64,000 nt of DNA from Proteromonas lacertae. Taxonomy: Eukaryota > Sar > Bigyra > Opalinata > Proteromonadidae. Made by a program: the position numbers and the translations under genes. Below the pieces are notes generated by a model. It was not told the origin of the DNA, ran no database searches, and saw only the letters and a list, made by a program, of their open reading frames with translations. Shown in pieces: positions 28,229 to 39,335 of the stretch (position 1 is the first letter of the stretch; each line of letters opens with the position of its first letter). The DNA lies in contig NGBS01000877.1 in assembly GCA_002245135.1 (NCBI GenBank), positions 124,001 to 188,000 of the forward strand. The letters run 5' to 3'.

Positions 28229-28819
28229 CCAATATCAGATGCTTTACAGTCATTAGCTTATAGAGGATCGGATGATCGAAATGATGGTGGTGAAGAAGAA
28301 GATTATGGTGAGGAAGAGGAAGATGAACCAGTATTACCAACTCAATTAAACTATGAAAAAATGAAAAATGACTTGGAAAACCAACAGAATATAATATCAT
28401 CACATGAAGATTTATGGCAAGCCGATATTAAGAAGTATAATGAAATGTTTGAGAATAATCTACAGATTATTGATGTAGTAAATTCTTCGTTAAATTATTT
28501 ACAACAGCAACAACAACTAACGCCAGATGATAATTCATTGTTTATTTTAAATCAACAGATATTATCAATAGTTAGTAAACAACAATCTGATATAAAAGAT
28601 TTTATTACTTCTTATAATATGGAAAGAGATAATCTGTTTAAACAGTGTCATGAATTTATTGATCAAATAAAAGCATCACTACCTGATGTAGATGGAAAGG
28701 AAATACCCAAAATTGTATTAAAATATGAGAATAAACTAAAAGAAAAAGAGGAAAGAGATTTGCAACCTTTGTCATATTATCAACTCTTTTTAAGAGAAAT
28801 GAAACAAAAACTATTGTAA
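24261..28819 (+). CDS. Divergent Hsp70-superfamily protein with long C-terminal extension
   Basis: About twelve exons. The N terminus MNKKIYGIDLGLNFVVVSEI is an Hsp70 phosphate-1 motif. Other landmarks are IVDIGYKQCSLTLL (phosphate 2, degenerate), IIIVGGTCRIPQI (adenosine motif) and DMDTDVSSGCCYYQLL. This is the layout of the Hsp110/Grp170 side of the family, with no signal peptide or ER-retention tail. Beyond about residue 480 the chain is helical and low in complexity, with Ser/Pro, His-rich (about 28000) and poly-Q (28180 to 28230) stretches and an acidic run. Weak ATP-site motifs suggest a nucleotide-exchange-factor-like or regulatory role rather than a classical chaperone. The ATG at 24261 is the first in frame. 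That 24 to 28.8 kb is one gene rests on continuous splice phases. Confidence 0.7.
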
Positions 28820-28887
28820 TTAATAATAAGTGAATTAAAATGTAATAATATTTTTATTCTTTATTAGTTTCTAAACAAATATCACTT

Positions 28888-30110
28888 TTATTCAAAATTT
28901 GAAAATTCTTTTGATAATTCTTTCTTTTCTTCTTCTGAAATTCCATCTAATTTTATATCAGATTATCTATTCAACAATTATTAAATATTCATATAGTTAT
29001 ACTCTGAATAAATAACTTTTCAATATTATTTATATCTTTTATATAATTCATCAAATATTCTATTCCATTTGAATCTATAATATTACCACTTAAATCTAGT
29101 TTTACCTTTCCATTTATACTCTTTAAACCATCCAACAAATATTTCAGTCCATCTGAGGATAATCCCATTTCTATTTAATATAAGATAATAACTACTATAC
29201 TTGAACAGTTAATCTCATAATAATCAGTTAATAAATGTAAATGCGGAGATAATATTTTCATTCCATCATCACCTATTTCATTTTCATACAACTGAAGTTG
29301 TTGAAGGTTAGGTAATGAAGACAAATAACTAATCAAAACTTCAACACTTTTATATGTTAAATTATTTTCTAATAAATAGAAAACATCAACATATACTACT
29401 CAAATCCATTCTTCTTATCATTTTCACTTTATTTAATCTTAAATCAATGAATGATTTGAAAAATTCATCCTCAATATCAAAACTACTCAGATTTAATGGA
29501 AAACAAGGCAGATTGATGTATTTGATTAACTCTGGGGTTTTATCAATCAATAATTCTTTACTTCTTGAACTAATATCAAGCTCTATTTTTGAAACAGGAA
29601 ATTTGAAGAATAAATCTTTCAATGCATTTCCATGAATATTCCTATTTCCCCTAATATCTATTTTCTTAATATTTGAATATTTATATAGCTCTTCTGATAA
29701 TAATGTCATTGATTGATCATTCAAATTCATCCAACGAAGATTTAATTCATTATTCTTATTGATCAATAAATGTAAATATGGAAGTAATAATTTGAATCCT
29801 TTTGGACCAATTAGGATTGGCTAATTTAAAATAATATAATAATATAATAAACACATGAAAGATTAACATATTTCAATTTCATGAATGGAATTGATATAAC
29901 AAATGATTCAACAAAATGAGAAGTAAGATTAGAATTGAATAAATCTATTTCTCGCAGATTTGATAATTGAGATAATAAAGATCCAAGTAATGACAATGAC
30001 TGATGTTGGATTGGAATAGTGTAAGTATAATCTATATAAATAATTATGTTAGAAATACTAAAATATACCAAATTTGAGTTTTATTGGATTGATTCAAAAT
30101 ATTAAGTCGT
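28888..30110 (-). pseudogene. Leucine-rich-repeat fragment, copy C (5'-truncated)
   Basis: This copy aligns with the LRR half of copies A and B (LSQLSNLREIDLFNSNLT, PFMKLKYVNLSC, LNLRWMNLNDQSMTLLSEEL) and ends GISEEEKKELSKEFSNFE. The whole pseudokinase half is missing. Upstream of the first repeat the frame closes with no ATG. A 1-base insertion near 29810 breaks the NPIGPKGF segment, and several repeats are deleted near 29000 to 29150. It is a dead partial duplicate. Confidence 0.75.
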
Positions 30111-30256
30111 TTCAATTTTCAGTTATTTTTATTTTCTCTTCAATAAACATCAACAAGCAATATTAATAAACTAATAAACGATCGGAAAATATTATAAATA
30201 ACGACAATTTCACTTATATACATCATATATATACACAAATAATGAATGTCTTTAAT

Positions 30257-31932
30257 TTATAGTAAAGGATGTTTCTTCTTCTTATATCTTTTACAATACA
30301 TTGGAATCTCATGAATTTCACAACTTTCTATTTGTTTCTTTATATCAACAGCAGAATAACTACAACAAGAAGAAGAAGAAGAAAGAGAGGTTTTAGATTT
30401 CGATGATTTGGCTTTGGCTTTGGCTTTGGTTTTTGTTAATGCAGAAGCAGTTGTTGTTGTTGTTGTTGGTAATGATGATGATGATTGATTCTTCTTCTTT
30501 TTAGATTTTATTACAAATGGAGATTCTTGAATCTTCCAATAACTACCTTTAATATTATAAGTTGGACAAGTTTTCATTATATTCTCCTCTAAGATTCGAT
30601 CAGATCTTTTATATACATTTTGAATTGAAGAAACAGGAATAAGCTATTAATTATAATATATAATAATATACATACATGTTGTTGTTGTTGTTGTGATTGT
30701 TGTTTAGTTCTAACATGTGAAAATGGTAATCTGTTATTATTATTATTATTAATTGATGTTGAAAGTGGAGAGAGTGGCTTCATTGATAGTAATGGCAATG
30801 TGCTACTAAACTCTATTAATCTCTCATCTCGAAATTCTTTTTTGCCTTTACAGATTCGATTTAGTTTTCTTATACATTCTGTTGATTTACATAACTTATT
30901 AAATCGATTAAAATCTCTCTCATATAATCTCAATATTGTTACTGGAGAAGAAGCTATTACACTATATTCATATATATCATTCTTTAAACATAATAATTCT
31001 TCACCATAGAATGTACCTCTTGGATAGATCGATAATTCTATTGGTTTATTTGTTAAAGGATTATTAATTAATATTTTCACCATTCCTTCATAGATAAAAT
31101 CGATTCCTTCTATTTTATCACCTTCTTTATGAATTATGGTAGAGTTTCGGTAATGACAACACTTACTCCAATATACGATACTACTCGTTCTACTTATATT
31201 CCAATCACTAAATATATCCACTCGTGTTAAAGACTCAATTTGAGCTTCAAAATCTTCAGATAAGAAGTGTTTATTTCGTATATATTTATCAAAAGAATTC
31301 TTATGAATTGAAAGTAATTCAGTATAATCTGGAGCTATCGCTGTTGCTGTTCGGATTGGATCTTTTGACATTAATGCTAATTCACCAAAATATTTACCTT
31401 GAGGCAATGTTTCTAATATTTTCGATAGATTAATTGAATTTCCTAGTATTTTGGCTTTTTCAGTGATTGGAGAGTTTTGTAGCTTTGGAAAACCTTCATG
31501 TTCAATTTTGAATTTTTCATCAGTGTATTGCTTATGTAAATCCATATCTATATTCTTTAAATCAGCTAACATTATATTCACACTTCCTGAAAATATGATA
31601 TAATAGGATGTACCTATTTCTGTCTGTAAGAATATCAATTCTTTAGGTGCATACTCCTGATATATAATGTTCTGTGCTACATCTTCCAGATCTTTTGGAT
31701 GAAGCTTAGATAATAACCTCTTTTCAGGATAAAGTGATTGTTGTTCTGTTTGTAACAACCAGCTGCATATTACTTTAACAGATCTCTCAGATCTGTCACC
31801 TACATCATATCTTCTTAGTATTTCTCTGGTCTCTCTAGTTACTTCTGAGTAAATTGTTGGTATAGGTTTTTCTTCCGGTTCTTCATACTTCCTCAAAATC
31901 ATCTTTAAACACCTCTTCATCCTTCTGTTCAT
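30257..31932 (-). CDS. Protein with two cyclic-nucleotide-binding domains, 547 aa
   Basis: Two exons (one 32-nt intron) sum to 548 codons. Domain 1 (about residues 60 to 215) contains the phosphate-binding-cassette pattern FGELALMSKDPIRTATA with its conserved Arg. Domain 2 (about 215 to 350) has FYGEELLCLKNDIYEYSV, where the Arg is lost. The tail has poly-Q, a Ser/Thr-rich stretch with KAKAKAK, and a basic end. There is no kinase or channel domain. The overall form recalls the CNBD2-like proteins of ciliated eukaryotes, but orthology is uncertain. The start at 31932 is the first ATG in frame; a nearby upstream ATG (31972) is out of frame. Confidence 0.75.
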
Positions 31933-32061
31933 TATCAAGGTAATTCTCTTCGTTATTCTGATTATCTTGATCCATAAAATACTCTATATCATTCAATAGG
32001 ATTTATTTATAAAACTGTGTAACTGACGATTTTCAAACGAACTAATTTTTTAATTTTTATC
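31933..32061. promoter_or_regulatory. Short divergent promoter region
   Basis: 129 bp separates the starts of the cyclic-nucleotide-binding gene (minus) and kinase B (plus). It must hold both 5' flanks. I see no defined motif beyond AT-richness. Confidence 0.4.
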
Positions 32062-33416
32062 ATGAAAAGTGGTGATGTGTTGAAGACTAAGGAAGGTGAT
32101 TTTACAGTATTACATTTTTAATAGTAACAATATAATAGATAATCACCTTGATAAGGACAACCATGTGCGGTGAATTATACGAAGCCAGTTGGAGCAAAAT
32201 TAACAAAAGTGTAGCTTTGAAGATCAGTAAACTAGTATATTATGAGAGTATCATTTTTATATAGCGTCCTTTTGCTCATGTTTACGAAAATCCGAAACAG
32301 GAAGCAGATTTGTTGGAAAAATTAAAACCTCAAGCTAAAGATCATGGCGTTGTTTATCTTTTTACTTCATTTCAAGAGAGTTACTTGTTTAAAGATGATG
32401 AAGCTCCCCAAGAAGCAATTTATCAAGTAATGGAATATCTTCCTGGTTTGACCGTGTTAGATTTTGTAAATCAGGAGATTCTAGATAATCGATACTCTTC
32501 AACCGAATTTTGCAATAGTGAAGAGAGAAAAGACATTGTAAAGCAATTAGTAGATATATTAGCATATTTTCATCACAATCATTTTGTTCATTTAGATTTT
32601 ACTTTAGAAAATTTAATGTTTAATGAAGATAATCGTGTAGTAGCAATAGATTTCGGTTTAGCCCAACACTGTAAGGATAATAACGAAGTTGCTATATTCA
32701 GTGGTAAAAGAATCTACTTACCTCCTGAGACTTATACTAATCATTCCCATTATGATGGTACTAAGAGAGATATATGGTCATTAGGTGTATGTCTGTATAC
32801 ACTATATAGTGGTAACTATTTTCTAACTAACAAAGACACAATAGAGAGTGTATGTAATATTTTAAAGTATGGTTTTGACTACTATTTACAATCTCATTAT
32901 CCATTAGGAATTACATGGCCTAAACCATTGAAAGATCTTATTAGTAGATGTTTGTATATTAATCCTAACAAAAGACCAACAATTGATGATATAATTAGAC
33001 ATCCTTGGATAGAATCGAGTAGAAAAGCACCAAAGACATTTAGATTTATTACTCGAATTACTAATGCAGTAAAAAAATCATTTATGGGTGCAAAAGGAAA
33101 GAAAGAAGAAGTTGAGTCAATCAAAGAGCCATTCTTAAACAAGAAGACTTCACTTTTCTTCAAATCTCCTGATAGCAGTATGAATATAGTTGAAGAGAAG
33201 GTTAAAGAAGAAAAGAAAGAACCATCTCCCTCTATACCAACTCATCGTCAAATACCACAAATTAAAAACGAAGAAGTTCAAAAGAGTGTTCCATCTCCTG
33301 GTACTACTGCATTTATGAGGTCTTTAGGTGGACAGAAGAAGGGTATTGTTGTTAGAGATAGTCCAAGTGAATTCCATAGAGTAATGAAGTTTATGGGTAA
33401 AAAAGAGACTAAGTAA
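32062..33416 (+). CDS. Protein kinase B, paralogue of kinase A, 430 aa
   Basis: Three exons with introns at the same positions as in kinase A (32 and 30 nt) give an exact frame. Start MKSGDVLKTKEGDFT. Kinase landmarks: VALKIS, HLDFTLENLMF (catalytic loop without the usual Arg and Lys), AIDFGLAQHC, LPPETY, DIWSLGVCLYTLYSG and NPNKRPTIDDIIRHPWI. The low-complexity tail of kinase A is replaced by a short Lys/Glu-rich linker. The C-terminal block SPGTTAFMR...GIVVRDSPSEFHRVMKF is retained at the very end. The shared introns and tail show gene duplication within this lineage. Catalytic Asp and DFG are present, so activity is plausible; the substrate is unknown. Confidence 0.88.
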
Positions 33417-33560
33417 ATATATTAATACGTCATTTTTCTAGAAAATTATATCAACCATCCTTTTAAATATATTTTTTGTTTATTAATTACAAAAATTACA
33501 AAAAAAATGAAAAACACACAGAAGAATACCTATCAACAACAAAATGTTAATATATATTTC

Positions 33561-34330
33561 TTATTCTAAGTTTGATTTACCTAGAGATGATGTAATATCA
33601 TTCCAGACCTTCTCCATTGGTTGATTAGCATTAATAGTAGCTACTTTACCTTTACCACCATAATAATCAACAATTGGAGCTGTTTGATTATGATAAGCTT
33701 GTAATCTTGCAACTAATACCTCTTCAGTATCATCTTTTCTTTGAGTTAATGGTTCACCAGTGATATCATCCTTACCTTCCACCTTTGGTGGGTTGAATAA
33801 GATATGGTATGATCTACCACTTGGAATATGTACTCTACGACCTGTGATACGTGGTACTAATACTTCATCGGGGATTTCCATGTGTATAACCTTATCAATT
33901 GATACATGTTTCTCTTGTAACATTTCATCTAATAAGTGAGCTTGAGCTACAGTTCTTGGGAATCCATCAAGAATGAAACCTTTAGCACAATCTGGACGAT
34001 CGAGTGCATCCTTTACAATACCAACGACAATATCATCACTTACTAATTGTCCTGCTTCCATTACTGCTTTTGCACGTTTACCATTTTCTGTACCTTTAGC
34101 AACAGCATCTCTCAACATATCACCAGTAGCTAAATGGCATAAACAGTATTCAGACTTTATTTTTGGTGCTTGTGTTCCTTTTCCACAACCTGGTGGTCCT
34201 ATACAATTGATTACACAGCAAATATTATACCAATAAGAATTGTTCTAGTTTCCTTCTTCTTACTGCATTCTAATCTACGTTTTAACTCTTCTAAAAGAGC
34301 AGCGGTTGGAACAGATTCTAATGAAGCCAT
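33561..34330 (-). CDS. Adenylate kinase, long-LID (AK2/ADK) type
   Basis: Two exons (32-nt intron) give 245 aa. The P-loop is GPPGCGKGT, split by the intron after the first Gly base. [11 protein letters not shown] and [10 protein letters not shown] form the AMP-binding region. [13 protein letters not shown] ... [10 protein letters not shown] is the full-length LID, as in AK2 and in yeast Adk1. It interconverts ATP plus AMP with 2 ADP in cytosol or mitochondrial intermembrane space. No targeting peptide is evident before [17 protein letters not shown]. The codon choice is slightly richer in C than in neighbours, as expected for a well-expressed gene. Confidence 0.95.
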
Positions 34331-34388
34331 AAAAAAAGATTTTTAAATGTTGATTAAAAAGCTCAAGCCAAGCTTATCAAAGTTTCGA
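34331..34388. promoter_or_regulatory. 58-bp divergent promoter between adenylate kinase and TMUB-like gene
   Basis: Only 58 bp lie between the two start codons. Both transcription starts must sit here or inside the neighbouring gene. An A-run flanks the adenylate kinase ATG. Confidence 0.45.
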
Positions 34389-34946
34389 ATGGAATTTTTA
34401 GTTAGATTTCAGCTCAGTATGATTTTATTAATCCATTAAATATTTTAGATGAACAGACTATACATGCTAATGTAAAATCTACAGATACAATTCTAGATAT
34501 CAAGTCAAAGTATTTTGCTCAAGTGTATAGACAAGGGAAAAATGTTAGATTGATATTTCAAGTATATTAAAAATGATTTTATGTAGTAAAAATTAGGGAA
34601 GAGAACTTCAAAATGAAAATACAGTAGAATATTATCATATCACTCCAGATTCTGTGATATTAGTTGCTGAACAGCTACAACAACAGCAACATTATGAAGA
34701 TTATCAAAAGTTCAAATCTTTCACATGCTTTGTATTTAGATGATTTACAAGGTATTTCAATATACTTACTGGTATTTCTTATTGGGCTATGGTATTATGG
34801 TATAACTAATCCAGGTGTATTTATTGTCATTATTTTTGATTTTTTAGGCATATTCAATAATAATTTGGTGTACTTTAATTCTTATAACTGGAGCGTTTGC
34901 ATTGTTTAGAATGTACATTGCGTTAGTAGATAGCTCTAATAATTAA
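34389..34946 (+). CDS. Ubiquitin-like domain membrane protein, TMUB type
   Basis: Four exons. The ubiquitin-like domain has LDIKSKYFAQ, VRLIFQGRELQNENTVEY and YHITPDSVIL, as in the TMUB1/2 domain. Two hydrophobic segments follow: ISIYLLVFLIGLWYYG and, after a 31-nt intron, SIIIWCTLILITGAFALF, ending MYIALVDSSNN. TMUB-type proteins act at the ER membrane in protein degradation. One +1 shift is needed between 34663 and 34743 to join the two parts; the frame-0 stop is TGA 34741 to 34743. A 40-nt GT-AG segment would also restore frame, but it would delete the last ubiquitin-fold strand. Confidence 0.7.
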
Positions 34947-35796
34947 AGAATAATTTAATCTATTTTTGTCAATTTTTTGTCAATCTTGTGATTCTTGTCA
35001 TTACTAACTTATGTTTCTATTATAAAATGAATGTTCCTATAATTTATCAGTTTGTTCATTAAGCACTATTATTTGCTTTCTGCTTCTCAATTAACACATT
35101 CTAAGACTTGTTTTTATCGCTCGTCTACATACAATATAAACAGAAAAATGAATTTCTTTATATCTTTCTTTATCATAATTATCTAACTCCTTTATAAATT
35201 CATCCAATAAAATAAAAGTTTGATTTTTGTGTTAGAAAAACAGTTACAATAGTTTTTTTAAGGTTAAATTAGCTTCAAAATACGGCCGACAACATATTTA
35301 TACGCTAATTGTATTGTAATGTTCAATCAAATACACCATTCAATTTGTTTTTGCACAATTTATTATTCAATTTTAATTATTAGATCTACTATTTAAATCA
35401 ACTGCAGCAATATGCATCATTAAGATTTAGTATAAGTGATTAGGTTATATTTCTCACAGAATTATAAAACGTCATAATAAATATATCATATCATTATGTA
35501 GTTATAGCCGCCCAATATTATAAATTTTATGATAGAAGAGTAGTTATGTCTTTTTGTTTCTTTATTGCATTTAAGAAATGAAGAAATAGTCGATATTGTC
35601 TATATGCCCTATATATGATGTATTTAGTCCGATTAGCATATGCACTTCTAATTAGCTTAGTGATTTTTAATATATACATCAAAATAAAAATATCACAAAA
35701 TAAATGAGAGAAAAATTGTATAGATTGTATTTAATCAAATAATAACGAATCTAAATAATAATATACAATAATGAAACATGAAAAACACTAACATAA
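34947..35796. other. Intergenic stretch, 850 bp
   Basis: No supported gene. It lies between the 3' ends of two convergent genes, so a promoter is not required here. No clear inverted repeats or ORF with coding character were seen. Confidence 0.5.
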
Positions 35797-38681
35797 TCAC
35801 ATTTCTTCTGGTGATAGTGGTCTACTTGGTTTTCTTGATTCTAATTCCTGTCTAAACATTTTAAACCTATGAATAATAACACATATAAACTATACTCATC
35901 ACTTTCTATAAACTTTGGATATAAATCTCTTTCCATTAACATCTCCGTTTCTTTTTCAGCTTGTAGGAATAATGCTGGAAAAGAGTTGTCTTTATAACTC
36001 TCCAATATTTTAGAAGAAATATCAGGAGGCAAATCAACATGCATTTTACTATTTTCTATTATATACTTATTCACTATTTTCTTTGCTTTCACTTTCATAT
36101 AACCAATATCAGGGATTAACTTATATTCTTCACATTCAACCCAGAAGAAATATAAATTAGTTTGATTTATCTTATTACAGAATAAACGAAAATGATTTGA
36201 ACATCTTTGATCACGTAGTACTTGGTAAATAGAATCAATACAATATGGACTAACACTTGATTCATTGTCAATTGGTGGACTTTCACTAAAACTCTTCTTC
36301 TTTTTCAATTTTTCACTATTTTCATTATACAATTTCAATAAATCTTTAAACTGTTCACTTTCTATAAATGATGGATATAACGTATCTTTCATTAATATAT
36401 ATATTTCATTCTGTGATAGATTGAATGTAGCAGGTGATGCTTGAACTTTGTCTAAGTAAATTTCTACTGATTTTAAAGCATCATCACTTACAGTAACAGG
36501 TTGTTTTGCATCTTTCGCTAAATATCTTTGGTATATTTTCCTAGCTCTTACATTTAAATAGGGGGATTTTGGTATTCTACGAAAATCTTCAACATCCACC
36601 CAAAAATGCAAACAAGCATCATAGAATTGAGATGATAAATACTTCTCAAAAAATACACAATATTGTGATGTTGATAATATTTCATTGAATTTGATTGGAC
36701 ATTCAGGTTTCAAATCAGTTTGACAGATTGTATTAATATTATTATTACTTTTTAAAAACTCTAAATATACATTACTCTCCAGAAAATGAATATATTCAGT
36801 TTTCTCTAACTGTGTAATAACATTGTTAATTATTGGATCAAACAGTGTTTGTTTACATTCACTGGGTAAACCGATTCTGGAGCAAACTATCTGTTTACAT
36901 TCTTCATCAATATCTAATTCTTGTTTACTTCCTCTTTGTATGTATTTCATATATATTTTTCTTGCTCTTCCCATCATATAATCCTTTCTATTTGGTGGAA
37001 TACATCTATACTCTTGAACTTCCTTATAGAAATTAATTAAATTCTTATTATATTCGTTATTTAATTGTGTTTCAAACATTTGACATAAAGCTTGATTTGA
37101 TAATATTTCAGATATTGTATTTACTGATTTTGTAGGTAAAGATGATAGAAATTTAAAATCATAATGACTAGTTTTCCTATGAATAGTCTCAGATTCTAAT
37201 TCATATTGTTTATATTCAGGACTTCGTAAGAAATCATCTAAATAATTAGTCATTAAATATAATAATGATAAATCACTTGCATGCATAAAAACATCATATG
37301 GATAATTGCAATCTTTCTCATTCCATGTTGCTAATCTGTCTACTATTGATTGTATCAATTCTTTGTCTGTTGTTCACTTGTTGTAAGGATCCTTGTCTTA
37401 TATATTTATCATATATCTTTGAAGCTTGAGTTAAGAAGAATTCATTACATAATACTTTTTCTCTTTCTTTGGTTGTTTCATCAGTTGTTGTGTCTTTATT
37501 ATTGATTATTGGATCATCTTTTAATGAACAAAACATATTGTAAAAATCATTCACATTTAAGTAGAAGTATAAATGTTCTATCTTTCCACCAGTGTTAGTT
37601 AAATATGTTTTGAAATAATAACATTTCCTCGATGAATTCAATATTTTATCCATCATTGTCATCTTTTTTCCTAATTCTATTTTATCTTTGGTGGTATTAC
37701 ACTTTGTTAAATTAAAATCCCATTTCTGATGCAATTGTTGTTGAGGTGGTGATAATGGTGGAGATTGAATTGGTGGAAGTTGCTGTGGTAATTGCTGTGA
37801 CTGTATTTGCGATTGTTGTTGATGTAACGGAGCTAATTTAATAGGTTGTAATACCTTAGGAGGTGAGAGTGGTGAAAGTAAATGAGATGAGATTTGTGGA
37901 GGTGATTCATTATTTATATTGCTGTTACTGCTACTTCTGTTATAATTATAATTATTATTATTAGCAGCAGCAGTATTAGTATAATTATTACTATTACTTT
38001 TATTAAATGATTCTGAAAATCGAATGAAAGAATCTGCTTCTAGGATTGAGTAGGCTTGATCTTTAAAGTAGTCAAATATAGAGGATGAGGAATTCTCATG
38101 TGCATCTAATTGATTGTTTAGCTCTTCTTTTTCTAGCTGTTCTATTGGAATTGGATAGATTGCATAAGGTGTAAAGTACTTCCCATAGATATCATAAGCT
38201 CTTTTTGTACGAAATTCAGATTCTGGTAGATGTGAATAATCTTCAGCATCAATATAGAACAATAAACAGTTCAATGCGATATTTGGCTCATCTTTTTCTT
38301 TTAATTGATCATATTCATCTTCTAAGAATTTTATGTACTTTTTGCAAGACATTGTATCTTTCAGAATTGACTCTAATCCATACACTACAGAACATCTAGC
38401 ATTTGAACTGGTGCAGGACAAACGACTAGGGTTACTCAATACTTGCCTCAATCCATCGCTTCTAGAACGTTGGCTTCTTCCTCTTTTTACACAGCTATCA
38501 CTATTATCTGATTGTTCAACTCTTCTGTAATCACTTAACCCAAAAATTGCTCCTTGAACTTTTTTCTTATTATCTATTCGATAAATAACAAAACAATACT
38601 TTCAGAAGGTGTTGCAGCTTGACCAATATCCGTCAGTTTAATATCGTCATTATATTTTGTTGCAGAAGCAGCACTACCCAT
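35797..38681 (-). CDS. Protein with five tandem RGS domains and N-myristoylation signal
   Basis: Three exons, about 942 aa, starting MGSAASATKY, a good N-myristoylation consensus. Five RGS-type helical bundles follow in tandem, each showing a FxxFL/Y...hLxFYxxVxxY, ARKIYxKYI and FLxSxxFxxL pattern. Approximate starts, in minus-strand order, are 38380, 37660, 37130, 36690 and 36270. Domain 1 is followed by a poly-N/Pro/Gln linker. RGS domains accelerate GTP hydrolysis by heterotrimeric G alpha subunits, and here they would be placed at the membrane. One extra base near 37368 to 37380 breaks the frame inside domain 2; after removing it the exons sum to 943 codons. The end FKMFRQELESRKPSRPLSPE follows a 29-nt intron. 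Confidence 0.85.
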
Positions 38682-38789
38682 ATAATAATTCTATTGACTA
38701 TTGAAGCTATAACGAAAATTTTAAAAACAGTAATGTGGGGTATGAAAATATTTGGTTTATTTTTTTGGTTAAATTTATTTTTTTAAATT

Positions 38790-39053
38790 ATGAAGCTTCC
38801 CTTTCGATTTGCTTTAGCACTAGGTAGGAATTTTGTTATATCTCATTTGATTAGGTGTTGCAAGCATTCCATTGGGATTATTGGTGGGTGGTATTATCAG
38901 ATCCTGTGTTGATGACAAGAAAGTATAAATTAGAATTTTATAAATATTATTATAACTGACTTTATTGACAAATAGAAAGATGATTTGTATTTTGAAGAGA
39001 GAGTTCAGAAAGCTCTAGAAGAGAAGAGAAAACAGTTAGAGGATTGTCAATAA
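38790..39053 (+). CDS. 59-aa single-pass membrane protein
   Basis: Three tiny exons joined by introns of 31 and 53 nt sum exactly to 60 codons. MKLPFRFALALGV starts a hydrophobic helix running through IPLGLLVGGIIRS. A charged C-terminal helix with many Lys and Glu ends EDCQ. This is the layout of small mitochondrial or ER assembly factors, but I do not recognise a family. It shares a 108-bp divergent promoter with the RGS gene. Confidence 0.65.
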
Positions 39054-39335
39054 GAATGCATTTCTAAAATTAGTGAATAGTAGTTAGTTTGTTTGTAAAT
39101 TTCTCAATTTTTAATCGTTGTTTATTTTCTGCCTTTAAACAACTGTTATTATTTCTGTTCCTATGGATCAATAAGAAATAAGCGTGGAATGAACAAATTC
39201 AAAGAAATACAATTAAATTATTTGTCAAGCCTTCAATCAGTTTTTTTATTTATTTTTTCATAGAGTGTGCTTCAATGAAAAATTGTATAGACCAACAAGG
39301 TATTTGAAGTGTATATTTTTTCCTTAGGTCTACAA

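Noticed and set aside
28158-28403. Val-rich frame opposite the Hsp70-like tail
   Set aside because: It is the antisense of the poly-Q run.
30360-30460. Possible CRISPR-like or satellite array
   Set aside because: The repeats are codon runs (Ser, Thr, Lys-Ala) within the tail of the cyclic-nucleotide-binding protein.
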